Positions 1 to 11,400 of a DNA stretch of 64,000 nt are shown here, piece after piece. Below the pieces are notes generated by a model that was not told where the DNA came from, did not search any database, and was given only the letters and a program-made list of their open reading frames with translations. The first letter of the stretch is position 1, and every line of letters starts with the position of its first letter. The DNA lies in contig JAVUNC010000006.1 of the NCBI GenBank assembly GCA_032173965.1, positions 36,179,870 through 36,243,869 on the forward strand. The letters run 5' to 3'. The stretch comes from Sitta carolinensis. Taxonomy: Eukaryota > Chordata > Aves > Passeriformes > Sittidae. Position numbers and translations under genes: made by a program.

Positions 1-1555
1 GGCTGCACTTTATTAACTCTGTCCATTTCAAGCTACTAATAATTAGCTGAGCTCAAAATGATTGCTTAGCATTCAGCAGGGAAGGTAGCATTTCTCCAGA
101 AGGGACTTTGTTATTGGAGACTGTTTTTATAAATGCATAGTTTCCTTAATTCCAGTATAATGATCTTTCCTGACTTAGTTATTGTTGTTTTAAGTGGCTA
201 AAATAAGCACTCTTGTTCATGTACTTTCAAAAGAAAACATGAGCGTTCATGGCTGTATATTACTGAAGCTTTCCCTTATTGCCCTGCACACCCCCCTTTT
301 CTTCAGACTGCAGTCGCTAGGTACTTTAATAGTTTATATTTTCTTCTCAGAGTGAGGTGTTGTAGTAAAAAAGTTCCTTTGATAGCTACCAAAATATGTC
401 ACACTGACTGTAACCTTTAAAAAAGGAAATGCTCCATGGAGATTTTTGATTGTGTAAAAAGCATATTCTGTCCTGAAAATGGGGACCTTGTCAAAGGATA
501 AATTTATATGAAAGAATGTATATATTTTTTATTACTTTCTACTTCATTTTGATACTTAGAGGGGCTTCTTTAAGACTTCTTTGCTGTACACTCATATTGC
601 TAAGATAAATTACTATTTTTCCATGTGTAATGTTTTTGTGAGCAGTAGTGTAAGAGACATTGGTTATTGTTTTGAACTGGATTGTTTCTTATGTTGGCTG
701 AAGTCAGAGCAGAATGGCTACTCTACAGGGGCTGCAGGGAATGTCTGTGAAAACTCACCATTGTCGTTGGATGAAGACAGGGAATGTGAACAGAATGGAT
801 TGAGACACACAAGTAAGTTTTAGTTATATTCGGTGTTTGCTAAAATTTGGGTTACATCTATGAAAAACACTGGAAACACAACCAAGAGATTACCAAGCTG
901 TGATAATCTTTCACAACAGAGTTATGTCTCAAGTCTTCCTGCTAATGCTGCAGCTTAAATCATGCAGTGCAGACCTTGGATCAAATGTGTATGGGCAAGA
1001 ATTTTGTTAAATTACAGAATGGTTTGATTTAAGAAGAGAAAAATGGACATACTGGCCTGGACTGCTTTCAGCCTTGCAAGATGAACAAGGTTACATCATT
1101 TGTGAATTTAGAGAAAAGTTCAGATTTCGCCATGTACAAATGATTTCATTTAGAGTCAGCTAGGATGAACCATGATGAGATACATGTAATATAAATGGAC
1201 CTCTATCACCTTTGAAGAAACATTTTATGACAATCTCATACAGTCTTGTTTCTGACTGAATATTACTTCTGAATATTAGAATGGTCATTATTAGCCACAG
1301 ACTACACAGTGGCTGGATTATTATCTACACTCAGAAATGAAAAATAGAGACTATAGATTTTATCACACCTGGTACCGGGCACACAAAATCTGTGTATTCA
1401 ATACTAACTTCAAGGTATTATCAAGTTGTGTTGAAATGATCAAGTCACTCCAGTAATTAGTGACTGGCTTCCTAGACCAACGATTTTTAAATTAATGGTC
1501 TTATAGGAATGGACTGGTGGAACAACTAAACATATTGGAGAATGAATTCAAGTAC
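1..1555. other. Unassigned AT-rich sequence, left edge
   Basis: AT-rich unique-looking sequence without a recognisable gene or repeat. The only object I would single out is the possible exon at 708-812. The open frame around it (581-823, 80 codons) has no recognisable domain, and its first part reads like AT-rich intron translation. Confidence 0.6.
708..812 (+). other. Candidate 105-bp exon, phase 1-1, unidentified
   Basis: A possible internal exon, not a confirmed gene. It is preceded by a CAG acceptor (ends at 707) with a weak pyrimidine tract, and followed by a near-consensus donor, CAA|GTAAGT (from 813). The length is 105 bp, a multiple of 3. The only fully open frame I noted enters and leaves in phase 1, so the exon could be skipped without a frameshift. 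The encoded peptide is hydrophilic and acidic, including the stretch SPLSLDEDRECEQNG, unlike the hydrophobic, Phe/Ile/Leu-rich translations typical of AT-rich non-coding DNA here. I do not recognise the protein. The same arrangement could arise by chance in 64 kb, and no partner exon is visible nearby. Confidence 0.25.
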
Positions 1556-1577
1556 AAAAAAAAAAAAAAAAAAAAAA
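1556..1577 (+). repeat. Poly(A) tract, 22 bp
   Basis: An uninterrupted run of 22 A, then G and a further A-rich stretch to about 1584. It abuts the inverted CR1 fragment. CR1 elements do not normally end in poly(A), so the tract is probably an independent homopolymer or the tail of another retrocopy. Confidence 0.85.
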
Positions 1578-1583
1578 GAAAAA

Positions 1584-1740
1584 ATAATTTAGATTGGAAA
1601 TGACCCCCGAAGATCATCTATTCCAAGCCTCCATGCAAAGCAAAACCAACTTCAATGTTGCTTTAGGCTGGTCAGGTCTCTATCCAGTTGGGTATACATG
1701 GATATTCTGTCTCAGAAACCTTTCCCAAAGATCACTCTCA
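1584..1740 (-). mobile_element. CR1 LINE 3'-end fragment, inverted
   Basis: The plus strand carries the reverse complement of the avian CR1 3' region: a phrase like 'GATTGGAAATGACC' followed by 'GAAGATCATCTA' and 'TCCAA', then a diverged 'CAGTTGGGTAT' segment. This matches my memory of the CR1 3' tail, where a short block around 'GATGATCTTAGAGGTC' precedes the terminal octamer repeats. The copy is short and diverged, with no coding capacity. The boundary at about 1740 is approximate because similarity fades. Confidence 0.75.
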
Positions 1741-2071
1741 TCAGAAAGACTTTGTTCCCTTATATTCATAAAACTGTATGTTCATATTTGGATTGAGAAA
1801 ATTTAGATTAAAGTAGTATAAAAAGCTGAACAAGGGGGAAAATTAAGGAGAAAGTAGACTAAACCTGCTGAAGCAAAATTCTATTAGCATTACATTTAAA
1901 TATATATATTTAAAAATGGATTCTAAATTATGTAAATAATTAGACATACACATCTTCAATTATTTTTCAATTGAACTAGAAAATATATACATCAGCTTGA
2001 TGATCAGAACTATTACCACTTAGCAAAAAAGCAAAAGATACAGGGAAATTGCATAATTTGTGTTAAGGGAA
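1741..2071. other. Unassigned AT-rich spacer
   Basis: AT-rich, with TATATA and AATTA runs. I see no gene, element end or tandem repeat. Confidence 0.6.
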
Positions 2072-2077
2072 CTTTTC

Positions 2078-2631
2078 TGTCTCACCATCCAGGAGACCCT
2101 TTGGCAGTCACAGCTGCACCACCAGCGCAAGGACCAAAGCCTCTTAGCAGAGTCTGGCTCCAGTCCTCTAACAGGTCCTATGTGACTCCCTACACACCCT
2201 GCTCTCACCCAGTCAGACAAGGTTTCCTCAACAGCTCAATCCCAGCTTTCCCATGGCAGAATCTCAGACATCTCAATCCTTCAAATCATTTAATCTTGGT
2301 GCCAAAACTAACAAAATAAGAGCATGAGTTGGGTGCCTCTGAGGAAGGACCCTGAACAAAGGAAACTCTGGACTTTTATACTCTCACTATCTTAAGGGCA
2401 TGCTGGGGTGCTCGGTTCCTCTTGTGCCCCTGAGTGTCTGATCACCTGGCTGGGCCACAGGTCCCTGAGCCTTTCATTTTCCAAAGGTTCAGCAGTTCAC
2501 GGGCTCTTGCCTTGGGCTCACTCAGAGCTCAACCTGCAGCTCACACTGCAGCTGTACCCTGAGCTACCTTCACTGAATGGATATCCTCAAAATTTTGTCA
2601 ATGTCACATAGAGGCTATGGCACAATCTACA
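2078..2631 (-). mobile_element. Probable solo LTR, minus strand
   Basis: A GC-richer block of about 550 bp in AT-rich surroundings. Read on the minus strand it has the order expected of an LTR: a TG start, a TATAAAA box (plus 2374-2380) and an ATTAAA variant poly(A) signal about 80 bp downstream (plus 2289-2294), then about 200 bp of U5-like sequence ending in GAGACA. The proposed ends are TGTAGA... and ...GAGACA. The flanking hexamers CTTTTC (2072-2077) and CTTTTA (2632-2637) agree at 5 of 6 bases, suggesting a decayed 6-bp target-site duplication. No gag, pol or env is attached, so this would be a solo LTR. I infer the class from architecture, not from a family match, and the ends could be off by tens of bases. 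Confidence 0.5.
2374..2380 (-). promoter_or_regulatory. TATA box of the 2078-2631 LTR
   Basis: TATAAAA on the minus strand, inside the GC-richer block. The poly(A)-type signal lies 80 bp downstream in the same orientation, consistent with a U3/R boundary. No other promoter element was identified. Confidence 0.4.
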
Positions 2632-2639
2632 CTTTTAAA

Positions 2640-4765
2640 TTATCCTTTCTGACATTTCGTGAGCTAAGTCTGTTTTGCAGTTTTAGAGACAGCAACTAAG
2701 ATTATACCATTCAATAAAGAATCAGTTCAAAGCGTGGATATGTCTTAATCATGACAATGGCAAAATTGTAGATCAGTGGCAAATACTTGAAAATTAGTGG
2801 AAGTGAGAGAGAAAAATATCCATCTTGTAAGAAATTTTTAAATGCTTTAATTTCAATAGAGTAGTGACATATGGAAGGGGAAAAATCAATAGATAATTTT
2901 CAGTCATGTGTGATGCCATTTTTTTCTACAGCACAGTACCCTGTCACTTCACTGTGGCAGTAGCAGGTTACTGACTTTCTTATATTTTTGTTTTGTAATT
3001 GCTTATAATGCAAAGAAGCAAAATCAGAGTACTTTCTAGAAAAACAAAGGTCAGGTTTGACCAGGTACTTCAGAAATTTTAATCCAATATATGGTCAGGC
3101 ATAACTTTTCCACTTTGAATACAATGTTTGGTTTAAAATGGATCCTCTCAAAATCTAAATTTGGATTGGATTTCATTTTGAAATTAAGAGCTCTATCTAC
3201 AGCTTACAATCCTATAAACCACTAGACTAAACCTCACTTCTTACTAATATATTCTGAGCCTGCAGCCTTATCGTCTTTTTCTGTAATTTATTCAATAACT
3301 CGGCTACCATTTAACCCACTTCCAGTATGTTAGTTTTCCTATCATCTCCTCTGTTGTCTTCAGAACTGACACCCATTCACTATTTACCAAACATGATTTA
3401 CAGTTTCCAGCAGTTCTCTACCTTTATCATCAATTTTTTATCACTGGATCACAGCTGAGCCCAGGGGAGGAAGTTGTTATATGCAACTGAAATAGATACT
3501 AGCTCTGCATTTTCAAAGAAAAATGTTGCACAAATGAAAGTTCTGCCCTGAAAATAATGACTAAAAAAGCTAAACAACCCAAACCAACCAAAAAACAAAC
3601 AGAAAACTAACACTCATACAGGAAAAGTCTTTACAATTCAGAAGGGATCTGAACTGTTGTGCGTAGTTAACCTGAGCAAAGCATACTGTTAGCAGCACAT
3701 TTTCTTGATCAACACAGTGTGGTTGTTTTCAGAATGTAGGAATTGTTATTATTTCCAACATAGAAATTCACTCCTTTAGGTTTTTTCTGGATAGTGTCAG
3801 TGACCTTAAGAAATATTCATCTGAATAAGATATGCACGTGCATAATATATGATTTAATTTTCTTTATATTGCTTAAAAGATTTCCCAAAAGCCAGGTAAA
3901 TGAGGATATATATTTTGAAAAGCATATACCAACAATAATAGCTGTTTCGCTCACTTCTATTAATTAAGTTCTCCAACAGTTTTATTTTTATATAACAGTT
4001 TTTATATTATTTATTAATTAATACTCATGCATAGTCTGTGACATTAGACAGTGTTATTAGTTCTGCTTTATATCAAAGATCTGACACTCAAGGTAAAGGA
4101 AGGATAGGAAAAATAATTTTTTTAGTAACAAACACTACATTAAAACAAGGAATTATTTGAAATAATTATATAATTTCCTTTCCACTTTGACTTTATAATA
4201 AGCAATCAATCCATTGTATACAATTTGCTAAGTTCTATAGTTATGGTTTCTCAAGAAAGAAAAGATTCAATTGCCTGGGTGAAATGCCTGACCTGCTGGA
4301 ATCAGGGGAAGGGGAAAATGGCTGTGATCTGTGACTATGGTTTGTGACCCAAAAATAGGAAACATTTGCTCCTAGTAAAGTATGGGAGGAAAAAATCAGT
4401 CCCCATCTTCCTTATACTTTGTAAATCCATCCTGGCTGGAGCAGACTGTGAGACCAAAAGGCTGGAAAGGAGATATTTGCAGAAATTCATTGCTATTTCA
4501 TGTCCTTCACTTTTCAAAGCAGGAAGAACATGGAACATACAAAGAATTTGAAAAGCTGTTGAATTTTGGAAACTTAATATGCTTTTTTGGTATTTCTGGC
4601 TCAAATATAATGACAAATTTTAGAATATTTTTCCCACTTTTCTCAAAATTATTCATAAATTCCAGAAAGTTTGGACCTCTTTCTCAGAAACTTTTAATGT
4701 TTAATTAAACTTTTCATAAATGTAAGGAGAGTGGTTAGCAGAACTGGTATCTTGGGCTTATTTAG
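2640..4765. other. Unassigned AT-rich sequence
   Basis: Unique-looking AT-rich DNA. The open frames around 4335-4708, on both strands, overlap each other, have no recognisable domain and I do not consider them genes. No element ends or tandem arrays were seen. Confidence 0.6.
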
Positions 4766-6487
4766 GGACCTTGAGAGACTCCCTTGGCAGGCACTTCTGA
4801 AGAGCAAACGAGTCCAGGAAAACTTTAAAAAGGAAATCTTAAAGATTCAGCTTTTGGCTGAACCCTTAAGTCCAAAGATGAGTCAATGGGACAAAAGACT
4901 GGCATGATTGAACAAGGAGCTTTGTCTGGAACTCACAAGAAGCAGCGAGTTTAAAGCATTTGAAAGAAGGGGCAGGCAACTCAGAGGACTACAAGAATGT
5001 TATGAGGTTATTCAGAGAGAAAATTAGAAGGGCCAAAGCCCAGACAGAAGTTAATCTGGCTACTGCCACAAAAGACAATAAGCATGTTTCTATACAACAT
5101 TAACAACAAAAGGAAGACTAAGGAGAATCTCCATCCTTTATTTGATGCAGGGGAGAAACAGTTACAAAAGATGAAGAAAAGACTGAGTTACTTATAACTT
5201 TTTTGTCTCAGGTTTCTAACAACAAGAACAATTGTTTTCTGGACACCCTTCTCCACATTCTAGAAGACAGAGATGAGGAGCAGAATGAAGCAGTATAAGG
5301 GAAAATTGCACACGACCTGCCACACTAAAATGATTTGCACAAGCCCATGGGGCCTGGTGAATCCACACAACTGGAAGCCAGCAGAAGTGTTCACTGAGCC
5401 ACTCCACCATTTATCAGGAGTCCTGACCAGGGAGCTTCCAGCTGACTGGATATTAGCAAATGTGACACCCATCTATAATGAGAAGGATGAAAGGAGGATC
5501 TAGGAAACTACATTCCTGCCAGTCTGACCTTGTGCCAGGGTCATGGAGCAAGTCATCTTGAGTGCATCACAGGACAACAGGGATTAGACCCACCTAGCGT
5601 GGATTTATGCAAGACAGGTCCTGCTTGACCAACCTGATCTCCTGACAAGGTGACCTGCTTAGAAGATGAGGGAAAGGCTGTGGATACTCTTTACCCAGAC
5701 TTTAGTAAATCCTTGGACACTGTTTCCCACAGCACTCTCCTGTGGGATAAGCAGGCTGCTCCTGGTCTGGATGGGTGCACTTATTACTGGGCAGAAAACT
5801 GGCAGCAGGGCTGAGCCCAGATAGTGGTGGTGGAGTTAGATGCAGCTGGCAGACAGTCATGGCTAAGTATGAGCCAGCAGTGCCCAGGTGGCCAAGAAGG
5901 CCAATGGCATCCTGGCCTGTGTCAACAACAGTGTGGCCAGCAGGATCAGGGCAGCGGTCATCCCACTGCACTGGGCACTGGTGAGGCCAAACCTCAAATC
6001 CTGTGCTCAGTTCTGGGTCCCTCACCACAAGACAGACCTTGAGGTGTTGGGGTGTGTCCAGAGAAGGGCAACAGAGATGAGAAAGGATCTGGAGCACAAG
6101 TCTTGTGAGGAACAGCTGAGGGAGCTGGGGGTGTTTAGCCTGGAAAAAGGGAGGCTCCGAGGGGACCTTAATGCTCTCTACAACTGACTGATAGGAGGCT
6201 GTAGCCAGGTGGAGGTCAGTCTCTTCTCCTAAGTAACAAGAGAAAAAACCTCAAGTTGCACCCAGAGAGGTTTAGATTGGATATTAGGAAAAATTAATTT
6301 GTTACAATGGTCAGACATTGGCACAGGCTGCCAAGGGAGGTGGTTGAATCATTGTACCTGGGTATATTTAAAAGACAGGTAGATGCAACAGTTTGGGACA
6401 TGGTTTAGTGGCAGTTTAAATCACGAAAAAGGTTAATGTTTGGACTTGGTGATCTTACAGGTCTTTTCCAATCAATGATTCTGTGAT
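4766..6487 (+). mobile_element. CR1 LINE, 5'-truncated and internally deleted
   Basis: A CR1 retrotransposon copy in plus orientation. The order follows CR1 ORF2. First comes the linker between the endonuclease and reverse transcriptase (about 4766-5230, phrases such as AGACTCCCTTGGCAGGCA and AGAAGGGCCAAAGCCCAG). Next is the early reverse-transcriptase part (about 5340-5860), where the frame at 5273-5503 reads LTRELPADWILANVTPIY, close to the CR1 reverse-transcriptase consensus. Then comes the C-terminal part (from about 5864, phrases ATGAGCCAGCAG and GCCAAGAAGGCCAATGGCAT), and last the 3' UTR ending near GATTCTGTGATT. The catalytic Asp-Asp region of the reverse transcriptase is missing at a junction near 5861. 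Multiple stops and frameshifts make it dead. CR1 normally retrotransposes through its own endonuclease and reverse transcriptase and is commonly 5'-truncated. Confidence 0.95.
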
Positions 6488-6683
6488 TATCAGTTCAAGA
6501 GTTCACCATGAAATTTTCACCAAAATTCAGAATCTAAGGGGTTTTTGGAAAATCCATTCAAAACTGTTATATATAATTTGAACATTTTTATTGGAAAGTA
6601 AAAATTAATCTAAATTTTTTTCACTGACATAGGATTTTACTAACATATTTATCTACTACCCTGGAAATTCCATCTAGTGACTG

Positions 6684-6686
<3 letters not shown>
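6488..6686. other. Spacer between CR1 and (AT)n
   Basis: AT-rich, nothing recognised. Confidence 0.6.

Positions 6687-6729
<43 letters not shown>
6687..6729. repeat. (AT)n microsatellite, about 43 bp
   Basis: An uninterrupted AT dinucleotide run of about 21 units. It is expected to be length-polymorphic and to extrude cruciforms. Confidence 0.95.
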
Positions 6730-6732
<3 letters not shown>

Positions 6733-8099
6733 AGTTTTTTCCTTGTTGCTTTTCAGATATAAGAGCAAGCAGGTTTTATTTTTTTTGTTTTGTTTTTTTT
6801 TGTTCTAAGTCCCCTTGAATATTTTTTTAGACTTCAGCAATTCCAGTTCAGGAAATATGGGATTAAAACTTTCTGGGGTGCTCCTGTCCCCTAATTTCTG
6901 TGCTTCCTTCCCCCTCCAACCCTGTCTACAGCTAATCTATAATAAAGGTTAATTTTGAAAAGCGAGCTCCATAGTATTTACACAATGAATTCAAACTCTG
7001 AATGAAACACACTTGTAAAAACAACAGCAGCCTTTTCCTTGTGCAATATAGGATGTGGTCAATCATTTGGCAATTCAGTTTTGGCACATCATGAACTATT
7101 TATTTGTTAAGGCAAGTCCTTGAGATTACAGAAACTCTGGGAGGTTTTTTCCTTTCCTTTTTTCTTTTTTGGTCCTTTTTATTTCCTCCACTGGAAACTA
7201 TTAAATTTGCAGAGCCTGATGTTTATTTCACACTGAAACGTGCACTATTGTATCGATAAATATTTAATGGTGCTGGAGTTCAGTGGATATAGCATCATAT
7301 GTTTCTTTTAAAAGGTGTTTTATAACCTGGTGAATGCACTGTGGTCAACTGAGCAAGAGAAAAGCGAACTCAAACCAAAAACTTTCCACTAAAAGATGAC
7401 TCAGGGTTCAGTTTCAGTTTGAAGAGGGTGTGGAGGAAACAAGTAACCATATATTTTTCTGAGTCTCTCAGTCCTGGCAATGTTCAGACAATTCCATTTG
7501 AGATAAACATCAGGGGCATTATATAGATCATAAAAGCATTTGAGCTGAAAAAGACAAGTGCTAGAAAAGATAAAGTTCTAAAAATGAGCTTTCTCCAACA
7601 TACCTCAAAAAAAAAAAAAAAAAAAAGACAGGTAAATCCATTTTGCCCTGAACTGCTGCAACTTCTATGATAGATTCGCTGTGACATGTTCATGCTCAGT
7701 CTGTAAGACTGGTTTAAATGCTCATGCAAAGTGTTTTCAAATATTTCTGGACAAACATTTGTTGACATTAAATTTTAATTATGGTGTTAAATTATTGAAA
7801 CATATCTGCCAAACTGTTAACATGCACTTTACCTAATGTTGCTCTTGAAAATACCTGAAATCACTTTGGCAGGATACAACCAAGCTATAGCAGAGCAAAA
7901 AACACTCAGTGATATGTAATAACAAAAATTACATTATTGATATTCTCTCCCTTACATTGGATTCTAAACATCTACTGATGCCTTAAGTTTTAATTTTTAT
8001 ATTTTTATATTCTGTGCTGTTTTAGTAAGTAGTTTTAGGTATCATATTAAGCACTACTAAGTTGTCTTCATAGAGTAGATAGACAAAACAATTACTTCT
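6730..8099. other. Unassigned sequence with T-rich and poly(A) runs
   Basis: It opens with a T-rich stretch (about 6777-6803). The part from about 7020 to 7470 has balanced composition and no repeat signature, and could be conserved non-coding DNA, but I cannot test that. A 20-bp poly(A) tract lies at 7607-7626. The minus-strand frame at 7484-7768 runs through that tract (a run of Phe) and is not a gene. Confidence 0.5.
7607..7626 (+). repeat. Poly(A) tract, 20 bp
   Basis: Uninterrupted homopolymer. No retrocopy body was recognised upstream. Confidence 0.9.
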
Positions 8100-8104
8100 C
8101 TACC
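8100..8104 (+). repeat. Target-site duplication, left copy (CTACC)
   Basis: Pentamer immediately before the LTR's TG. It is identical to 8421-8425. Confidence 0.75.
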
Positions 8105-8420
8105 TGGACACCAAGGGCAACTTTCAAGCCCAATAACAAAAACAACAGTGAAGTGAGAAGAAAAAACCAGGAGGATGGAGCTTCATAACCTGAAGCTATG
8201 GATGGACAATTAACTCCAATATGTTAATGGGCCAGAACTTATAAAAGTGTGAGACCTTGTGATCGACCATCCATTTTGTGACCATTTGGGTTCATCTTGG
8301 GTGTGGCCTGGATGGGCTCTGTGCTGCCCAGGTGTACCCATTGAAGCCTTCTAGTAAATACCTACTTTATCCTTTTGCTCTGTCAAGTCCCTGTTCCGGG
8401 TCAGCCACAAGAAGGCATCA
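8105..8420 (+). mobile_element. Solo LTR with 5-bp target-site duplication
   Basis: A 316-bp LTR in plus orientation. It starts TGGACACC and ends GGCATCA, and is flanked by identical CTACC pentamers at 8100-8104 and 8421-8425. A 5-bp duplication with TG...CA ends is typical of ERVL-type and several other retroviral integrases. Inside, a TATAAAA box (8240-8246) is followed about 110 bp later by an AGTAAA variant poly(A) signal (8353-8358) and a U5-like stretch ending in a GGTCAGCCACAAGAAGGCATCA-like tail. No internal retroviral sequence remains, so it is a solo LTR left by LTR-LTR recombination. The frame at 8278-8481 is a chance reading of R/U5. Confidence 0.8.
8240..8246 (+). promoter_or_regulatory. 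TATA box of the 8105-8420 LTR
   Basis: TATAAAA, 135 bp into the LTR. Transcription would be expected to start about 25-30 bp downstream, placing R before the AGTAAA at 8353. Confidence 0.6.
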
Positions 8421-8425
8421 CTACC
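8421..8425 (+). repeat. Target-site duplication, right copy (CTACC)
   Basis: Pentamer immediately after the LTR's CA. It is identical to 8100-8104. Confidence 0.75.
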
Positions 8426-11400
8426 ACCCCACTGAACAGACTTGGAAACTAAATTTTACCTTATCCAGTTTTAAGTGGTAAATTAAAAAATCCAAGTAGA
8501 GTATAATTTCCAGCAAAAATATTGAAGATTTCTTAACCGATTATCTATTTCTAAACTAATCTGCAAATCATACTCAGGAGCAATTTGATGAATCTGAAAA
8601 GTTGTTCATATTTTTTTAGGAAATCTCTTGGATTTCTAAGTAAACACTACATATAATGAATTAGGGCAAAACACACAAAAATCTCGTAATTTGTAAATGA
8701 CATCAGAAATCTCTATCAAATACAAAGAATAAGATCAATGAATCAGTATCTTGTAAGCAGTGTTCTCTCATCTATGCTTAAGACTCAGCAGCTTTCAAAC
8801 TTACTCAATAACTTAGTTATAAACTAAACATTCTAAGACTAATTCAGGAATCTTTGAGGATATTACCTCAGCCTCAGTGGAATTGTTGTCTGAAAGGTGT
8901 TTTGTTTGACTTACACAGAAAGAATATAAATAGCAATAGGTCAACCAACCCATTACCTTGATGGGAAAAGATAGAGCTGAAAAATGAAGTCTAGGTAAGA
9001 ATAATAAAAAAGTTGTTCAAAACTTTGGTACTACTATAAAAGGGAAACAAATCTGCTTGATCTGCTGGTGGTGAGTCTTCTGAGCTCTTTTCTTCTTTAC
9101 TTCATGGGGTTTTAAATGTATGACAACAAAAATTGCTTAAACTCAAGTTTCTACTACCCAATCAGAGACCACATTTGTGTATCAATAAGTATGAATCACA
9201 AATATAAAGAAAAAGCATACATTTACAGTTAGGACCATTGTTCTCTCAATAACAAATATGTATCAAAAATATTGACATATATCAGGAAAGTCTCAATCAC
9301 AAGCATATATTGAGTCTGTCATATCTGAGCTCCTTTAGAGATTTTAGTTAAGCACTTTACATAATTTGGGTGTTGAAAATTGTAGATTGTTTTGAAATGC
9401 TTTGAGCTGAATATGAGTTACAGAGCTTGGGGCATTAAACTCTTTCTGGACACTCAAGATCTGGTCTAGAAAATGACCTCTTAATAGAAGTGGTGTCTCT
9501 TTGTCTCTGTCCATATTTTCCTCAAATCCTCTATTCATCATCACAGACAATGATCTGTCTTTTTTCTCCTGGCATTATTGAAGTGCAAACTTAAATTTGG
9601 AAGCCAAGTTATGTGGAGTAATTTGCAGTGATGAATAGTGTCTTTGGGAAAAAAAAGAAAAGGTACCAAAAGTTATACATACCTGCACTTCTTGTTTTAT
9701 CTATAATTTCAGGGTCTTCCTTGACATATTTTTTAGCAATTCTGCTATTTATTCAATTTTATTGTAGAAATCTGCTTTATCTTGGTATCATCAGGGAACA
9801 GTAACTGGTTCCTGAATCCTTAAGTCATAATACAAATGATCTTCCTAAAAAAATACTTTCATATTGCTTTGTCTCACTTTTACTTTATTTCCAAGAATGG
9901 AATCAGGATACACTGTGATTGTACAAAACTATACTGAAGAAGCCCAAACATGGTTGTTTAACACTAGTAAACATCTGTGTGTATTATATACAAATGAAGC
10001 TAAAGAAATGAGTTCCCATTTCTCTTTTTAGACTGAAATTATTGAGTTAAGCATTGCTGTACATTTCACTGATACAAGAAGTTATTTTCAATATTCATAT
10101 ATGAAAACTACATTTTCAAGACGGGTGAGAACTGAAGCCCATGTGAAAAGACTATTTGGTTCCCAGAATGATTTTTTTTTATCACAAAAATAATAACATT
10201 TCAGTTTCCATTCAAAACAATGGTTTTAAGTTAACTTGACAAAAAGAAGACTTTGCTTGCATGTAATGGAGTTTTACCTTCTTTAATTTGAAATGTTTGC
10301 AGTTGAAAATCAGACAAAATGACATTGAGTTCTTTGGTTCTCACTGACTACACTGAGGGAATGTTATATCTCACAGGAAGCCGTCAGAGCCAATACCTCA
10401 CACGACTGAAGACTATGACTTTTATGGCTTTCACAGGGAGATTTATCCAGTTTTTCTGGCTTTAGTTTTAGCTGAAAGAAAATCTGCTATCTTCAGTGTA
10501 TTTTTGAACAGAATGAAAATGTGAAATACTGTAAATCGTTCAAGGCAACTTTTACTGACATGATTGCTAGAAACTTTAAACCAGAAGCTTGGGTTTGTTT
10601 TTGTAAGCATCTGCACTGAATCTCTGAACCTTTGAGGATTAACCTGTTGCAATGAAGATTGTGTGTTTTTTACATGACAGTAAAATGCTTGCCTCACTGA
10701 ACATATTAGGTACCTATAACTTCCTTTTGAGAAAGATACGCTATAGACCAAATGTTAAAAGAATAAAACTTGGAAGCTCTAGTTCCAGTTCTCTGTGTGT
10801 TCAAAGTTATTTCTGATGTCTATATTAATTCTCTCCTTTGACTGTACCGAAGTATTTGTTATTGTCATTAAATTCAGCCGTGATTTTTTTCACATTTTTC
10901 ATTAGTAGATGCTTTAGAATGTAGCTGATAAGAAAAGAGGTAAGAACATCACAGTGGTGGTGGGAGGATAACTCTGCATGGACTGGAAGCCTTGAAAACA
11001 CGTAAATTCGGTATTTCAAACGAAGACTGTTACTTGGACTTTTCAAATGCAATAGAGGCATGGAGTGAGAATAAAAAATGTAGTTGAGAATAGAACGTAG
11101 ATCGGGAAATTATATGAAGAAAACAACTGTGCTGAGACTTCAATGTGTTTTGTCTGCAGTATATACTGACACAGAGAAGAACTCAACAAAACATATGAGC
11201 TCATACATTTCATTCATATCTGACAGAATAATGTGAGCATAGCAATCCCACAGTGGTGAAAGATTGTTTTTTTTCATTCTGATGAGTGAGCCACATCAGT
11301 GTCTTTATGCTCTAATTATATGACACTTCAGTTCATAAATTTGTATTTTTACTCTCAATTGGATTTCTACAAACCCTTTTCTCAAGCTAGCGCTCTTCTC

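Noticed and set aside
5702..6187. Overlapping open frames on both strands
   Set aside because: All lie in the CR1 element. Only the plus-strand CR1 reading has a meaning, and it is broken.
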